Shown here: positions 18,487 through 28,496 of the stretch, in pieces
Numbering within the stretch: the first letter of the stretch is position 1
Layout of the letters: every line of letters starts with the position of its first letter
From: Mesorhizobium sp. CA14
Lineage (GTDB): Bacteria > Pseudomonadota > Alphaproteobacteria > Rhizobiales > Rhizobiaceae
Length of the DNA: 64,000 nucleotides
Reading direction: 5' to 3'
NCBI RefSeq assembly: GCF_020165195.1
Contig: NZ_JAIUHR010000002.1
Coordinates: 186,001 to 250,000 of the forward strand
The notes under the pieces: model-generated
What the model was told of the DNA's origin: nothing
What the model saw: the letters and a program-made list of their open reading frames with translations, nothing else
The model's database searches: none
Translations under genes and position numbers: made by a program

Positions 18487-18631
18487 CCCCTCACCCGGAT
18501 TGCCAGCCGAATTGCGAAGGCTATTCGGGGCAATCCGACCTCTCCCCAAGAGGAGAGGAGGTCACCGGCGCCGAAGTCAGCCTCTTCTCCCCATGGGGAG
18601 AAGGTGGCCGCGAAGCGGCCGGATGAGGGGG
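18487..18631. repeat. RIME-like intergenic mosaic element, copy 1
   Basis: The element runs from CCCCTCACCCGGATTGCC to GCGGCCGGATGAGGGG. It contains several short palindromes, including CCTCTCCCC/GGAGAGG-like and TTCTCCCCATGGGGAGAA arms. It closely matches the copy at 28497-28634. Such elements are scattered between genes in rhizobia. It lies between the convergent pseudouridine synthase and histidine phosphatase genes, where its hairpins could act as a bidirectional terminator. Confidence 0.8.
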
Positions 18632-18643
18632 AGCCCGCGCTCG

Positions 18644-19225
18644 CTACTTCTGGTTCCAGCGCCGGATGACCGGCTCGGTCAGATCGTGCTCGTAGCCCAG
18701 GATGCTGAGGCTGGCAGTGTCGAGCACGAAATGCTCGCCGCCTGCCGGCGGCAGGCCGACCCAGCGCGCCGCGAATACGCGCAGGAAATGCGAGCTGGAG
18801 AAGATGAGCACATTGCCGGCAATTGCGCGAAGCTCGGCGATGATGGTATCGGCGCGGGCGCCGACATCGGCAGCCGTCTCGCCCTGCGGACAGCCATCGC
18901 GAAACAATTGCCAGCCGGGGCGCCTGGACAGGATCTCCCTGGTCGTCACCCCTTCATAGGCGCCATAATCCCATTCCTGCAGGTCCGGCTTCTTCACCGC
19001 GCGCTCGCCGAAACCGGCGAGCCGGCAGGTGTCGAAGGCGCGCTGCGAGGGGCTGGACCAGATGGCCTGGAACGTCAGTCCCTTGAGCCGGTCGGCAACG
19101 GCGCGCGCGGCCTCCTCGCCTTTCGCCGTCAGGGGAATGTCGGTGCGGCCGGTGTGCCTGCCCGAGAGGCTCCATTCGGTCTCGCCATGCCGGACAAGAT
19201 AGATCTCGGGATACGCGCTGCTCAT
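18644..19225 (-). CDS. Histidine phosphatase (phosphoglycerate mutase-like) family protein
   Basis: The 193-residue protein has the N-terminal catalytic motif LVRHGETEW with the phospho-accepting histidine, plus WSLSGRHTGRTDIPLT and the second-histidine region FSSSHFLRVFAARW. It is shorter than true cofactor-dependent phosphoglycerate mutase (about 230-250), so it is more likely a broad phosphatase, for example on sugar or nucleotide phosphates. It is monocistronic, between the repeat element and the dctA terminator. Confidence 0.85.
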   Translation of the reverse strand: MSSAYPEIYLVRHGETEWSLSGRHTGRTDIPLTAKGEEAARAVADRLKGLTFQAIWSSPSQRAFDTCRLAGFGERAVKKPDLQEWDYGAYEGVTTREILSRRPGWQLFRDGCPQGETAADVGARADTIIAELRAIAGNVLIFSSSHFLRVFAARWVGLPPAGGEHFVLDTASLSILGYEHDLTEPVIRRWNQK

Positions 19226-19290
19226 CGAACGCCCTCTCGGCTGGATGTTTCGCCGAGGATCCGGCTCGCGCAGCCTATGCGGCGGCCGAC

Positions 19291-19324
19291 AAAAAGAACA
19301 GGCCGCGGCAGAGCCGCGACCTGT
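19291..19324 (-). terminator. Rho-independent terminator of dctA
   Basis: Read on the minus strand, the arms ACAGG-CGCGGC / GCCGCG-CCTGT pair with one internal mismatch and a 3-base loop, followed at once by the U-rich stretch TCTTTTTG. It lies about 50 bases after the dctA stop. Confidence 0.8.
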
Positions 19325-19371
19325 CCGGCATCGGGAGGATGCCGTTTGTCTTCCGCAACTTCGGACGGCGA

Positions 19372-20706
19372 TCAGGCAGGTTGCAGGCCGCCCGACAGCG
19401 CAAGGTCAGCCTCTTCCGGCAATTGACCGGCCATGGCGGCGGCGAATTGCTTCTGGTCGAGCTCGCCTTCCCAGCGGGCCACGACGATGGTCGCGACCGC
19501 GTTGCCGACGAAGTTGGTGAGCGCGCGGCATTCCGACATGAAGCGGTCGACGCCGAGGATCAGCGCCATGCCGGCGACCGGCACCGAGGGCACGACCGAG
19601 AGCGTGGCGGCCAAGGTGATGAAGCCGGCGCCGGTGATGCCGGCCGCGCCCTTCGAGCTCAGCATCGCGACGAGCAACAGCAGGATCTGGTCGCCGAAAG
19701 TGAGCGGCGTGTCGGTCGCCTGGGCGATGAACAGCGCGGCAAGCGTCATATAGATATTGGTGCCGTCAAGGTTGAAGGAATAGCCTGTCGGGATGACAAG
19801 ACCGACCACCGAACGGTTGCAGCCGGCGCGCTCCATCTTGGCCATCAGGCCGGGAAGTGCCGCTTCCGACGACGAGGTGCCGAGCACCAGCAGCAGCTCT
19901 TCCTTGATGTAGCGGATCAGCGCCAGGATGGAGAAGCCGTTGTACCATGCGACGGCACCCAGAACGACGAGCACGAAGAGCAGCGACGTCAGATAGAAAG
20001 TGCCGATCAGGAAGGCGAGGTTAGCGATCGCGCCGATGCCGTATTTGCCGACGGTGAAGGCCATGGCGCCGAAGGCGCCGATGGGGGCGGCCTTCATCAA
20101 AATGGCGACGAGGCGGAAGACCGGCGCAGTCAACGCCTGGAGGAAATCGACGACCGGGCGGCCGCGTTCGCCGACCAGCGCCAGGGCGATGCCGAACAGC
20201 ACCGAGAAGAACAGCACCTGCAGGATGTCGCCCTGCGCAAAGGCGCCGGTGATGGTGTCGGGAATGATGTTCATCAGGAAGCCGACGATGGTCGTGTCAT
20301 GCGCCTTCTCGGTGAAGGTCGAGACCTTCGAGGCGTCGAGCGTGGCCGGATTGATGTGCATGCCGGCGCCAGGTTGGACGACGTTGGAGACGACGAGGCC
20401 GACGACGAGCGCCAGAGTCGAAAAGACGAGGAAATAGATCATCGCCTTGCCGGCGACGCGGCCGACCTTGTGCAGGTCGGAAACACCGGCAATGCCGGTC
20501 GCCACGGTGAGGAAGATCACCGGCGCGATCACCATCTTGACCAGCTTGATGAAGGCATCGCCAAGCGGTTTCAGCGAGGCGCCCAGGTCGGGATAGAAAT
20601 GGCCAAGCAGGATGCCGGCGGCGATCGCCACCAGGACCTGGACATAGAGATGCCGGTAAAAGGGAACCTTGCCGCGCGGTTCGGCGGCAGCGATTGCTGT
20701 CTGCAT
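19372..20706 (-). CDS. dctA: C4-dicarboxylate:H+/Na+ symporter DctA
   Basis: The 444-residue protein is a dicarboxylate/amino acid:cation symporter with about eight helices and re-entrant loops; the substrate region [15 protein letters not shown] is conserved. DctA imports succinate, malate and fumarate and is the main carbon uptake route of bacteroids. The ATG at 20706 is chosen over one 12 bases upstream, because GGAGG sits 5 bases before it and the resulting 444 residues equal the usual rhizobial DctA length. It is transcribed from a sigma-54 promoter opposite dctBD and ends at a clear terminator. Confidence 0.96.
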   Translation of the reverse strand: MQTAIAAAEPRGKVPFYRHLYVQVLVAIAAGILLGHFYPDLGASLKPLGDAFIKLVKMVIAPVIFLTVATGIAGVSDLHKVGRVAGKAMIYFLVFSTLALVVGLVVSNVVQPGAGMHINPATLDASKVSTFTEKAHDTTIVGFLMNIIPDTITGAFAQGDILQVLFFSVLFGIALALVGERGRPVVDFLQALTAPVFRLVAILMKAAPIGAFGAMAFTVGKYGIGAIANLAFLIGTFYLTSLLFVLVVLGAVAWYNGFSILALIRYIKEELLLVLGTSSSEAALPGLMAKMERAGCNRSVVGLVIPTGYSFNLDGTNIYMTLAALFIAQATDTPLTFGDQILLLLVAMLSSKGAAGITGAGFITLAATLSVVPSVPVAGMALILGVDRFMSECRALTNFVGNAVATIVVARWEGELDQKQFAAAMAGQLPEEADLALSGGLQPA

Positions 20707-20793
20707 GATATCCTCCATTCGGCCCCCGATCGAGACGCTCGACCTCCCTGGGGCTGTTGACCTCCACAGCCTCGCGGCTGCTGCGGATGCATT

Positions 20794-20809
20794 TGCAACG
20801 CGCGTGCCA
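20794..20809 (-). promoter_or_regulatory. Sigma-54 promoter of dctA
   Basis: The minus strand reads TGGCACGCGCGTTGCA, a perfect -24/-12 match (TGGCACG-N4-TTGCA). It lies about 90 bases upstream of the dctA ATG, giving a leader of about 75 bases. Rhizobial dctA is known to need RpoN and DctD. Confidence 0.93.
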
Positions 20810-20884
20810 GATGACGGCCGAAGCCTCGAAATACTGATTTTGTTGGCTTTTTCGAACCGAGGACGGGCGTCTTCGAGGACTCCG

Positions 20885-20933
20885 TGCGCTTATCCGCATA
20901 GGTCGAATTGTGCTTTGTGCGAATTCATGCACA
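20885..20933. promoter_or_regulatory. Two candidate DctD upstream activator sites
   Basis: Two dyads face the dctA promoter: TGCG-N6-CGCA at 20885-20898 and TGTGC-N8-GCACA at 20916-20933. Their centres are 33 bases apart, about three helical turns, and about 90 and 120 bases upstream of the -24/-12 element. Tandem DctD sites in this position are known in rhizobia; the match to DctD binding is inferred from position and symmetry. Confidence 0.65.
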
Positions 20934-20941
20934 GATGCGGC

Positions 20942-22807
20942 ATGCTGCAACGCCCTGCCGCTGTCTTCGCCTCGACGCCCGAACTGCTCGCCGGGCGGGC
21001 ACGCCGCGCCTGGCTATTGTTCGCGGCGGTGGCGCTGGCGATCGTCGCGGCAGCGCTTTACGGCGCAGGCCTCTATGGCCGCTCGACCGAGACCGAGGCC
21101 TTGGCCACGCAGGGACGCACCGACGCCAACCTCAAGGTGGCGTTGCTGCGCGCTGTGCTGGAAAACCCGCGCGCGCTGCCGCTGCTGCTGTCGGAGGATC
21201 AGCAGGTGCATGACGCGTTGAGCGAGCGCAGCCCTGCCTCGATCGACGTGCTCAACCGCAAGCTCGAAGGGCTGGTGTCGGGCACCAAGGCCTCGGTGCT
21301 CTATGTCACCGGCACGGACGGCTTGGCGATCGCCTCCAGCAATTGGCGCGAACCGGTGAGCTTCGTGGGCAACGACTATGGTTTCCGGGCCTATTTCTCG
21401 GGCGCGATGGAAACCGGCACGGCCGAATATTTCGCGCTCGGCAATGTCAGCAAACGTCCGGGCCTCTACATCTCGCGCCGCGTCGACGGCGCTTCGGGGC
21501 CGCTCGGCGTCGTCGTGGTCAAGATGGAATTCGACCAGCTCGAGGCCGACTGGCACGAGGCCAACCGCCCGGCCTATGTCAGCGACGAGCACGGCGTGGT
21601 GCTGATCACCAGCGTGCCCTCCTGGCGCTTCATGACGACGGCACCGCTGGCGGCTGCGGTCAGCGGCGCCATCCGCGCCAGCCAGCAATTCGGCGATGCG
21701 CCGCTGGTGCCCCTGCCGATCACGAAACCGCAACCGCTGAGCTCCGACGTCGCGCTGGTCCATGCCATCACGCCCGGGGGCAGCGACGCCGAGTATCTGC
21801 GGCTGTCGACCGCAGTGCCGTCGACGCCGTGGCGGCTCGACTATCTCGTTCCGGCCGAGGCGCCGATCGCAGCGGCGCAGCGCGAGATGCGGCTGCTGAC
21901 GCTAGGTATCCTCGTCCCGCTCATCGCCTTTGCCGCCTATCTGTTGTGGCGCCGGCAATCCGGCCAAATGCGGATTGCCGCGGAACAGGCCGCGCGGGTC
22001 GAGCTCGAGCGCCGGGTCGTCGAGCGCACGCAGGACCTCAGCCTGGCGCGCGACCGGCTGCAGGCCGAGATCGCCGACCATCGCAGCACGGAGGCGAAGC
22101 TGCAGGTGATGCAGCAGGAGCTGGTCCAGGCCAACCGGCTTGCCACGCTTGGCCAGGTCGCTGCCGGCGTCGCGCATGAAATCAACCAGCCGGTGGCGAC
22201 GATCCGCGCCTATGCCGACAATGCGCGCGTCTTCCTGGAGCGCAAGCAGGGGGCCTCGGCCGAAGAGAACCTTGGCGCCATCGCCGCGCTGACCGAGCGC
22301 ATCGGCTCGATCACCGAAGAGCTGAAAGCCTTTGCCCGCAAGGGCCGCACCGCCGCCGAACCGGTTGAGCTGCGCGGCGTGATCGAAGGCGCCGTGGTGC
22401 TGCTCAGGAGCCGCTTCGCCGGCCGGCTGGACGCGCTGGCGATCACGCTGCCGCCGCCGGCGCTGAAGGTGATGGGCAACCGGCTGCGGCTGGAGCAGGT
22501 GCTGATCAACCTGTTCCAGAACGCGCTGGAGGCGCTCGATGGCCGTGATGGCGCGCTGGTCGAAATCTCCGCCACCGAAACCGCCGAAGACGTGGCGCTG
22601 GTCGTTTCCGATAACGGGCCGGGCATCCCGCCCGCGATCCTGAAATCCCTGTTCACGCCCTTCAACACCTCGAAGGAAAGTGGCCTCGGGCTCGGCCTCG
22701 TCATCTCCAAGGACATCGTCGCCGATTATGGCGGGCGCATCGAGGTTTCGAGCAGCGGCCAAGGCACACGCTTCACCATCCATCTGTCGAAAGCCGGCGC
22801 AGCATGA
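20942..22807 (+). CDS. dctB: C4-dicarboxylate sensor histidine kinase DctB
   Basis: The 621-residue kinase has a helix at about 20-40, a periplasmic double-PAS sensor (about 45-320), a second helix (about 325-345), a coiled-coil linker rich in R/E/Q, and the kinase core with H-box [19 protein letters not shown] and ATPase boxes DNGPGIP and [15 protein letters not shown] is characteristic of DctB-type kinases. It senses periplasmic C4-dicarboxylates and phosphorylates DctD. The start at MLQRPAAVF is chosen; earlier in-frame codons run back through the dctA promoter region. Confidence 0.94.
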   Translation: MLQRPAAVFASTPELLAGRARRAWLLFAAVALAIVAAALYGAGLYGRSTETEALATQGRTDANLKVALLRAVLENPRALPLLLSEDQQVHDALSERSPASIDVLNRKLEGLVSGTKASVLYVTGTDGLAIASSNWREPVSFVGNDYGFRAYFSGAMETGTAEYFALGNVSKRPGLYISRRVDGASGPLGVVVVKMEFDQLEADWHEANRPAYVSDEHGVVLITSVPSWRFMTTAPLAAAVSGAIRASQQFGDAPLVPLPITKPQPLSSDVALVHAITPGGSDAEYLRLSTAVPSTPWRLDYLVPAEAPIAAAQREMRLLTLGILVPLIAFAAYLLWRRQSGQMRIAAEQAARVELERRVVERTQDLSLARDRLQAEIADHRSTEAKLQVMQQELVQANRLATLGQVAAGVAHEINQPVATIRAYADNARVFLERKQGASAEENLGAIAALTERIGSITEELKAFARKGRTAAEPVELRGVIEGAVVLLRSRFAGRLDALAITLPPPALKVMGNRLRLEQVLINLFQNALEALDGRDGALVEISATETAEDVALVVSDNGPGIPPAILKSLFTPFNTSKESGLGLGLVISKDIVADYGGRIEVSSSGQGTRFTIHLSKAGAA

Positions 22808-24159
22808 CCAGGCATGACCCAGCACCGGTGATCCTGATCGATGACGACAGCGATCTGCTCAAGGCGACAAGGCAGACGCTGGAGCTTGCCGGCTTCGCGG
22901 TGTCGGCTTACGCGGTGGCGAGCGAAGCTTTGGCGACGCTCGACAGGAATTTCGCGGGGGTGATTGTCTCGGACATCCGCATGCCGGAGATCGACGGCCT
23001 GCAGCTTTTCGACCGCGTGCTGCGGCTCGACCCCGACATTCCCGTCATCCTGGTCACCGGTCATGGCGATATCGCCATGGCGGTCAAGTCGATCAAGGAC
23101 GGCGCCTACGACTTCATCACCAAGCCTTTCGCCGCCGACCGGCTGGCGCAGAGCGTTGCGCGCGCCGCGGAGAAACGCCGGCTGGTGATGGAAAACCGCG
23201 CTTTACGAGAAGCGGCAGAGCAGGCACAGGAGGGATTGCCGCTGATCGGCCAGACGCCGGCGATGGAGCGGTTGCGCCGGACATTGCGGCAGATCGCCGA
23301 CACCGACGTCGACGTGCTGGTGACCGGCGAGACCGGCTCCGGCAAGGAGGTGGTGGCGAGCCTGCTGCATCGCTGGAGCCGCCGCGCCAAGGGCAATTTC
23401 GTCGCGCTCAACTGCGGCACTTTGCCGGAGACGGTCATCGAAAGCGAGTTGTTCGGCCACGAGCCCGGCGCCTTCACCGGCGCGCAGAAGAAGCGCGTCG
23501 GCCGTATCGAGCATTCGAGCGGCGGCACGCTGTTCCTGGACGAGATCGAAAGCATGCCGGCCTCAACGCAGGTACAGATGCTGCGCGTCTTGGAAATGCG
23601 CGAAGTGACGCCGCTCGGCACCAATGAGGTGCGCCCGGTCGACCTGAGGGTGGTCGCGGCAGCCAAGGTCGATCTCGGCGATGCCAGCCAACGCGGCGCT
23701 TTCCGCGAGGATCTCTATTACCGGCTCAATGTGGTGACGCTTTCGATCCCGCCGCTGCGCGAGCGGCGGGATGATGTGCCGCTGCTGTTCGGTTATTTCG
23801 CCGAGCGTGCCGCCGCCCGCTTCCGTCGCACCGTGCCGGCGATCTCCGCCGCGGTCCAGCGTCATCTGAGGGACCATGACTGGCCGGGCAATGTGCGCGA
23901 GCTCGCCCATTTCGCCGAACGTTTCGTGCTCGGGCTCGATGATGTCGGCGAAACGCCTTCCCGTGCGGCAATGGAGAGCGACGCCGCGATGCCGTTGCCC
24001 GAACGGCTCGATCGCTACGAGGCCGAGATCATACGCGAGACACTTGGCCGCAATGACGGCGACGTCCGGCGCACCATCGAGGCGCTCGGCATTCCGCGCA
24101 AGACCTTCTACGACAAGCTGCAGCGGCACGGCATCGTGCGCAGCGATTTTTCCAGGTAG
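22804..24159 (+). CDS. dctD: Sigma-54-dependent response regulator DctD
   Basis: The 451-residue protein has a receiver domain (1-120, acidic pocket DDDSD, phospho-Asp in [11 protein letters not shown]), an AAA+ domain with Walker A GETGSGKE, the sigma-54 contact loop GAFTGA, Walker [11 protein letters not shown], and a C-terminal Fis-type HTH ([24 protein letters not shown]). It activates RNA polymerase-sigma-54 at dctA. The ATG overlaps the dctB stop (ATGA), so kinase and regulator are translated together. Confidence 0.95.
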   Translation: MTRHDPAPVILIDDDSDLLKATRQTLELAGFAVSAYAVASEALATLDRNFAGVIVSDIRMPEIDGLQLFDRVLRLDPDIPVILVTGHGDIAMAVKSIKDGAYDFITKPFAADRLAQSVARAAEKRRLVMENRALREAAEQAQEGLPLIGQTPAMERLRRTLRQIADTDVDVLVTGETGSGKEVVASLLHRWSRRAKGNFVALNCGTLPETVIESELFGHEPGAFTGAQKKRVGRIEHSSGGTLFLDEIESMPASTQVQMLRVLEMREVTPLGTNEVRPVDLRVVAAAKVDLGDASQRGAFREDLYYRLNVVTLSIPPLRERRDDVPLLFGYFAERAAARFRRTVPAISAAVQRHLRDHDWPGNVRELAHFAERFVLGLDDVGETPSRAAMESDAAMPLPERLDRYEAEIIRETLGRNDGDVRRTIEALGIPRKTFYDKLQRHGIVRSDFSR

Positions 24160-24174
24160 ATCAAGGGCCGAGAT

Positions 24175-24223
24175 GGAGCATGATGTCGTCCGCAAACGCT
24201 TCACACTTTTCGGCGTCATGCCC
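24175..24223. repeat. Nested palindromic repeat, copy 1 (degenerate)
   Basis: The element begins GGAGCATGATGTCGTCCG and ends ACTTTTCGGCGTCATGCCC. It matches the 51-bp element at 45403-45453 over most of its length, but its outer arms have drifted. It lies 15 bases after the dctD stop and may work as a 3' hairpin. Elements of this type are common in Rhizobiales genomes. Confidence 0.75.
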
Positions 24224-24373
24224 GTGGGAACCGCAACGCCGCTACGCCGTTGAAACCGACCGGGAAACCGTGGCACGCGGGCATCAGCCGGGCGGCGAAT
24301 GCATCGCAGTGGCGGCTTTGCCGGGTTGCGCTCGGCTGGCGTTGATGGTTTGTTGCCGCCCAGCGGAGAATAA

Positions 24374-24721
24374 ATGATGCGCGAATCCCTCGGTCAAGAC
24401 GAATACGGCTCGACCAGCCCCTTCGACCCGGAAGACTTGCCCAATCTCAATGCGATGGGCCCGGCGATGGGCGGCGGCAATGATTTCGAGAAATACGCGG
24501 TCGCCGTCATCATCGTCTTCGGCGCGCTGATCATTGGCGGCCTGATGGCCGCCTCCATGTCCTTCGGCCATCGCAACGGCTTCCTCTTCGCGCTCGGCGG
24601 CGCCACGGCGGCCTGGATTTCCGGCAATGCGCTGCTGCTCGACCGGCCGCGCATCTATGCGCTGTTCGTCGCCATTGCCGCCGTCATGCTGATCGCTTCG
24701 ACCATCACGCTGGTCGTCTGA
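24374..24721 (+). CDS. Small membrane protein, function unknown
   Basis: The 115-residue protein has an acidic soluble N-terminus (about 1-38) and three hydrophobic segments (about 40-62, 68-88 and 92-114). No domain is recognised. Two ATG codons in tandem follow GGAG at about 24365. It follows dctD by 214 bases, which contain the palindromic repeat, so it is probably a separate unit. Confidence 0.6.
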   Translation: MMRESLGQDEYGSTSPFDPEDLPNLNAMGPAMGGGNDFEKYAVAVIIVFGALIIGGLMAASMSFGHRNGFLFALGGATAAWISGNALLLDRPRIYALFVAIAAVMLIASTITLVV

Positions 24722-24770
24722 AAAAGTAATCCAGCTGGTTTGCGATAAACCAGCCCCCAGGCCTCTCGCA

Positions 24771-25637
24771 TCAGGCCTCGGATAGCGCCACAGGTGCTTC
24801 GGCCTCCCATTCGACCACGTCGGCCTTGATCGGATGGTAAAGCATGGCCCGTTGCATGAATGCGGTGTGGTCTTCGTGAAAATAAGCCCTCATCGATGGT
24901 CGCCAGACGAACGTCCCGGGACCGAGATGGGGGTCCTTCGCCGTATTCAGATAGTTTCGCCTCCTTCGGCGCCAAGGCACGAACGGCCCGGTCCCGCCGA
25001 TGTCCTCGATCCTGAGACCATGAACGCGCGCAATGGTCGGCACGAGGAATTCGTAGTGCCCACTCCATTCGCCTGTCGAGAGCGCCTCCTCGTAGACATC
25101 AATCAACCGCCTCGAAACCCGCATGATGGGCATAAATGCTCTCGTGAACCGTGATTTAGGGCACGGCCCATCCGCCGAGCCCCAGAACGTCCAGCGCGGA
25201 TCGCGGCGGCGCGTATTGAGCGTCGTCGCCAGCAAGTCCACGCCGTTACTTGAAAACTGCTGAAAAAAATCGAGCCATCGGCCGGCAAAGTCGACGTCAT
25301 ATTCGAGGATCCAGACGAATTCCCGATTTGCGGACTTCGCCAAAGGGAAGAGGACGATGTCCATATAGCCCATCGACAAGTTCCCTTTATTCATGGCTTG
25401 CCGCACGCGCCCGGAGGTCCGGTCGATCTCGAATTCTCCTCGTCCGGCGACGAGGTCGCTCAACGTCCACGGATTATAGGCGAGCTGCCAGTCAATGACC
25501 TCCTCCGTTTCGTGGCGGAGACGGTCAAAATGAGCCTGTATTCGATCGTTCAGCACATGAGTTATGAAGATTCCTGCCTGCCGACTACCTGCCGATGGGC
25601 CGAGCAATGGCCGCTGAAAAGCCGCGAAGAGATTCAT
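24771..25637 (-). CDS. Glycosyltransferase-like protein, GT-A type (tentative)
   Basis: The 288-residue protein has a mixed alpha/beta N-terminal half with WILEYDVDFAG, a DxD-like motif placed as in GT-A glycosyltransferases, followed by STGEWSGHYEFLVPTIAR, a likely acceptor-site stretch. No membrane helix is seen. The ATG at 25637 is preferred over one 33 bases upstream because it forms an ATGA overlap with the stop of the gene before it. The base composition is lower in GC than the surrounding genes. It may modify a surface sugar; substrate unknown. Confidence 0.55.
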   Translation of the reverse strand: MNLFAAFQRPLLGPSAGSRQAGIFITHVLNDRIQAHFDRLRHETEEVIDWQLAYNPWTLSDLVAGRGEFEIDRTSGRVRQAMNKGNLSMGYMDIVLFPLAKSANREFVWILEYDVDFAGRWLDFFQQFSSNGVDLLATTLNTRRRDPRWTFWGSADGPCPKSRFTRAFMPIMRVSRRLIDVYEEALSTGEWSGHYEFLVPTIARVHGLRIEDIGGTGPFVPWRRRRRNYLNTAKDPHLGPGTFVWRPSMRAYFHEDHTAFMQRAMLYHPIKADVVEWEAEAPVALSEA

Positions 25638-26425
25638 CGACAAGCGATCCTGCGGAAAAGCCGCGTCCATCCCTTGATTGCCTCCGCGGGTGCAGGCCGC
25701 CCGTCGTGGAGCCGAAGGGCCAGGGCCGATACGTCCGAATCGTCAAGCGGGCTAAAATCATAAAGGGCCCGGTCGAAGTCCTCGTAGAGATACTGATACT
25801 TCAGCAATTCGAACGCTCCCGGCTCCATCCTCTCGTAGAATTCGAGTTTGCTGGCCCTCTGCTCGCGACTTCGTACAACCCAGTCGAAATGGTAGATGTG
25901 GCAATCCGAGGGTGCGTACAAGACGTCGGATTCATTGAACGAGAAGCCCGGCGTGTGGATCTTCTTCCTGAATCTTACCGAATCGACGAGGAACCCTCTG
26001 AACTGAAAATCTTGCGGTGGCAGATTAGGCATATTCGCAGCAGAAACAGCCATGGAGTCGATAATTGCTACGGCGCGGCGCGGAACGGCGATCACCGGTT
26101 TGTTTGTCGGCGCCGCAACATCGCGCAGCCAGGTCAACAAGGCACGCGAGGGAAATTCATCGTCGTCCAACCGGAAGATACGCTTTGCGCGTGAAACGGC
26201 TGCAATCTTCGGCAGAATGCCTTCGACATAAGACCGCCCCCACCTGACGGATAGCTTGGTGGCCAAGTCTACTTTGCGAAGCACATCTTCTATGTATCGC
26301 GGCGACGAACGGCTATCGACGAAATACCGAATTTCAATCCCGAGCCGTCGATATTCTTCGGCAATTATCAGACTGTGCGGCGCTCCGTCACGCGTAGGAA
26401 CCACCAAAGCAAAACTCTGACTCAT
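25634..26425 (-). CDS. GT-A type glycosyltransferase-like protein (tentative)
   Basis: The 263-residue protein starts with SFALVVPTRDGAPHSLIIAEEYRR, resembling the first strand and helix of family 2-like transferases, and has IFRLDDDEFPS, a strong Asp-rich sugar-nucleotide/metal motif. A later segment (HIYHFDWVVRSREQRASKLEFYER) is characteristic of sugar transferases that end with HxxxxR. GC content is about 55% in sampled lines, lower than in the neighbours, suggesting transfer. It is translationally coupled to the second transferase-like gene by an ATGA overlap. Confidence 0.6.
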   Translation of the reverse strand: MSQSFALVVPTRDGAPHSLIIAEEYRRLGIEIRYFVDSRSSPRYIEDVLRKVDLATKLSVRWGRSYVEGILPKIAAVSRAKRIFRLDDDEFPSRALLTWLRDVAAPTNKPVIAVPRRAVAIIDSMAVSAANMPNLPPQDFQFRGFLVDSVRFRKKIHTPGFSFNESDVLYAPSDCHIYHFDWVVRSREQRASKLEFYERMEPGAFELLKYQYLYEDFDRALYDFSPLDDSDVSALALRLHDGRPAPAEAIKGWTRLFRRIACR

Positions 26426-26676
26426 TCATCGACAGCCGCTGTGGCGCCGCCCCGGAGGCTCGGCATGTTAAGGCATTCAGGGTCCGCTACTCCGCCTTCT
26501 AACGATTTTCAGTTAATCTTCAATGGCCTGAGCCATCGTAGCGCCGACGTGTCGTCCGGGATCGCATTCCCTGCCCGGGCGGTGACAACACCATCGCTGC
26601 GGTCGATTGGGTGACGCCGGCCGAGGCGGCACCCACTGCCATGTTAATTGGCCGACTGATTCAGAGGTCCCTGAGC

Positions 26677-28413
26677 CTAGTATCCCAGCGCCTCGCCGGC
26701 GGCCGCGCGGCTGTCGATGGCGCCATTGTAGCGGGCGCCGCCGCCCTTCTCGATCTCCGCCAGGCTCTTGCCGCCGACCAGGATGCCGGCCGCCTGGCCC
26801 CAGGTCTGGTCGCTGAGATCGAGATGATACCCCATTGCGGCAAGCAGCTTCTCCGTGTCCGGCGAAAGCCCGAAAGGCTCGACATAGACAGTGTCCGGCA
26901 GCCATTGATGATGGATGCGCGGCGCGTCGATCGCCTGCTGGATGTCCATGCCGTGGTCGATGACATTGACGATCGCCTCCAGCGTGATGGTGATGATGCG
27001 CGAGCCGCCCGGGCTGCCGATGACCATGAACGGATTGCCGTCCTTCGTGACGATCGTCGGGCTCATCGAGGATAAGGGCGTTTTCTTCGGCTGGATCGCA
27101 TTGGCCTCGCCCTGGACCAGGCCGTAGAGGTTGGGCACGCCGGGCTTCTGGGTGAAATCGTCCATCTCGTTGTTGAGCAGGATGCCGGTGCCGCCAGCGA
27201 CGACGCCGGCGCCGAAGGAGCCGTTCAGCGTGTAGGTGACCGCAACCGCATTGCCGTCTTTATCGATGATCGAATAATGCGTGGTTTCCTTGGATTCGCC
27301 GAAGCCTTTCGGCATCAGCTCCTTCGAGACGCCGGCACGAAAGGGATCGATCTTGTCGCGGATGTCTTTCGCATAGTTCTTGTCGAGCAGCTTCGAGACC
27401 GGATTGTCGACGAAATCCGGATCGCCGAGCGCCGAATTGCGGTCGACATAGGCATGGCGCATGGCTTCGACCATGACATGGACCGTCTCAGCCGAGCCGG
27501 CACGGAGATAGGAGAGCGGATAACCCTCCAGCACGTTGAGTATCTCGCAGATGATGACGCCGCCCGAGCTCGGCGGCGGCGAGGAGATGATCTCGTAGCC
27601 GCGATAGGAGCAGGTCACCGGCTTCAGCTCACGCACGGCATATTGCTCGAAATCGCCTTTGGCGAGGATGCCGCCTTTCGCGCCGCTCGCCTTGACGATT
27701 TCATCGGCGATGGTGCCTTTGTAAAAGGCGTCAGGCCCCTTTTCCGAGATCGCCGACAGCGAGGCGGCGAGGCCCGGCTGAACGAGCTTCTCGCCGATGC
27801 CGTAAGGCTTGCCGTCTTTCTTCAGGAAGATGGCGGCCGCCGCCGGGTCCTTCGCCAACCGGTCAGCGCTGCCGGCGAATGTCGCGGCGTCGCCCTGATT
27901 GAGCACGAAGCCGTCTTTGGCGTAGGCAATCGCCGGCGCCATCAGATCCTGTCTCGACAAGGTCCCGTATTTCTCGCGCGCCATCTCGAAGCCCGCGACC
28001 GAGCCGGGTACGCCGACCGCCAGATAGCCGTCGAGGCTGGCGCCTTTGATCGGTTTGCCGTCCTTGTCGAGATACATGGTTTTGGTCGCGGCGAGAGGCG
28101 CGCGCTCGCGGAAATCGAGAAAGGTCGTGCGACCGTCCTTCATGCGCACGGTCATGAAACCGCCGCCGCCGATATTGCCGGCATTGGGATAGACCACGGC
28201 GAGCGCATAGCCGACGGCGACCGCTGCATCGACGGCGTTGCCGCCTTTCTTCAGCACGTCGACGCCGACTTCGGTTGCCAGATGCTGGGCGGTCACCACC
28301 ATGCCATGCTCGCCCTTGGCGGGGGTCGGCGAAGCGGCGAAGACGGCGGCTGGCGTGAAGGCAAAGGTGAGCGAAAGGCTGACGGCGATCAGCGTCCGGC
28401 GGGTCAAGGGCAT
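26677..28413 (-). CDS. ggt: Gamma-glutamyltransferase
   Basis: The 578-residue precursor has a signal peptide (about 1-26, ending VFAAS), so it is periplasmic. The autocleavage site is visible at KETTHYS, where Thr378 becomes the nucleophile and N-terminus of the small subunit. The small subunit carries GSPGGSRII and LNNEMDDF. The enzyme cleaves glutathione and other gamma-glutamyl compounds and transfers the glutamyl group. AGGAG lies 8 bases before the ATG. It is monocistronic, with a mosaic element upstream. Confidence 0.95.
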   Translation of the reverse strand: MPLTRRTLIAVSLSLTFAFTPAAVFAASPTPAKGEHGMVVTAQHLATEVGVDVLKKGGNAVDAAVAVGYALAVVYPNAGNIGGGGFMTVRMKDGRTTFLDFRERAPLAATKTMYLDKDGKPIKGASLDGYLAVGVPGSVAGFEMAREKYGTLSRQDLMAPAIAYAKDGFVLNQGDAATFAGSADRLAKDPAAAAIFLKKDGKPYGIGEKLVQPGLAASLSAISEKGPDAFYKGTIADEIVKASGAKGGILAKGDFEQYAVRELKPVTCSYRGYEIISSPPPSSGGVIICEILNVLEGYPLSYLRAGSAETVHVMVEAMRHAYVDRNSALGDPDFVDNPVSKLLDKNYAKDIRDKIDPFRAGVSKELMPKGFGESKETTHYSIIDKDGNAVAVTYTLNGSFGAGVVAGGTGILLNNEMDDFTQKPGVPNLYGLVQGEANAIQPKKTPLSSMSPTIVTKDGNPFMVIGSPGGSRIITITLEAIVNVIDHGMDIQQAIDAPRIHHQWLPDTVYVEPFGLSPDTEKLLAAMGYHLDLSDQTWGQAAGILVGGKSLAEIEKGGGARYNGAIDSRAAAGEALGY

Positions 28414-28496
28414 GGCGGTGCTCCTGGCGTTGGGGGATGCCTAGGAAAGACCGCCACAGCGAATTAGTCCAATAACAATTGAAGCAGCGCGAGTGA

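Noticed and set aside
19339-20760. Open frame of 473 codons opposite dctA
   Set aside because: Antisense shadow of dctA with low-complexity acidic/Gln-rich translation; dctA is unmistakable.
24275-24295. Possible second sigma-54 promoter (TGGCACGCGGG) after dctD
   Set aside because: The -24 half matches but the -12 TTGC is missing at the right distance.
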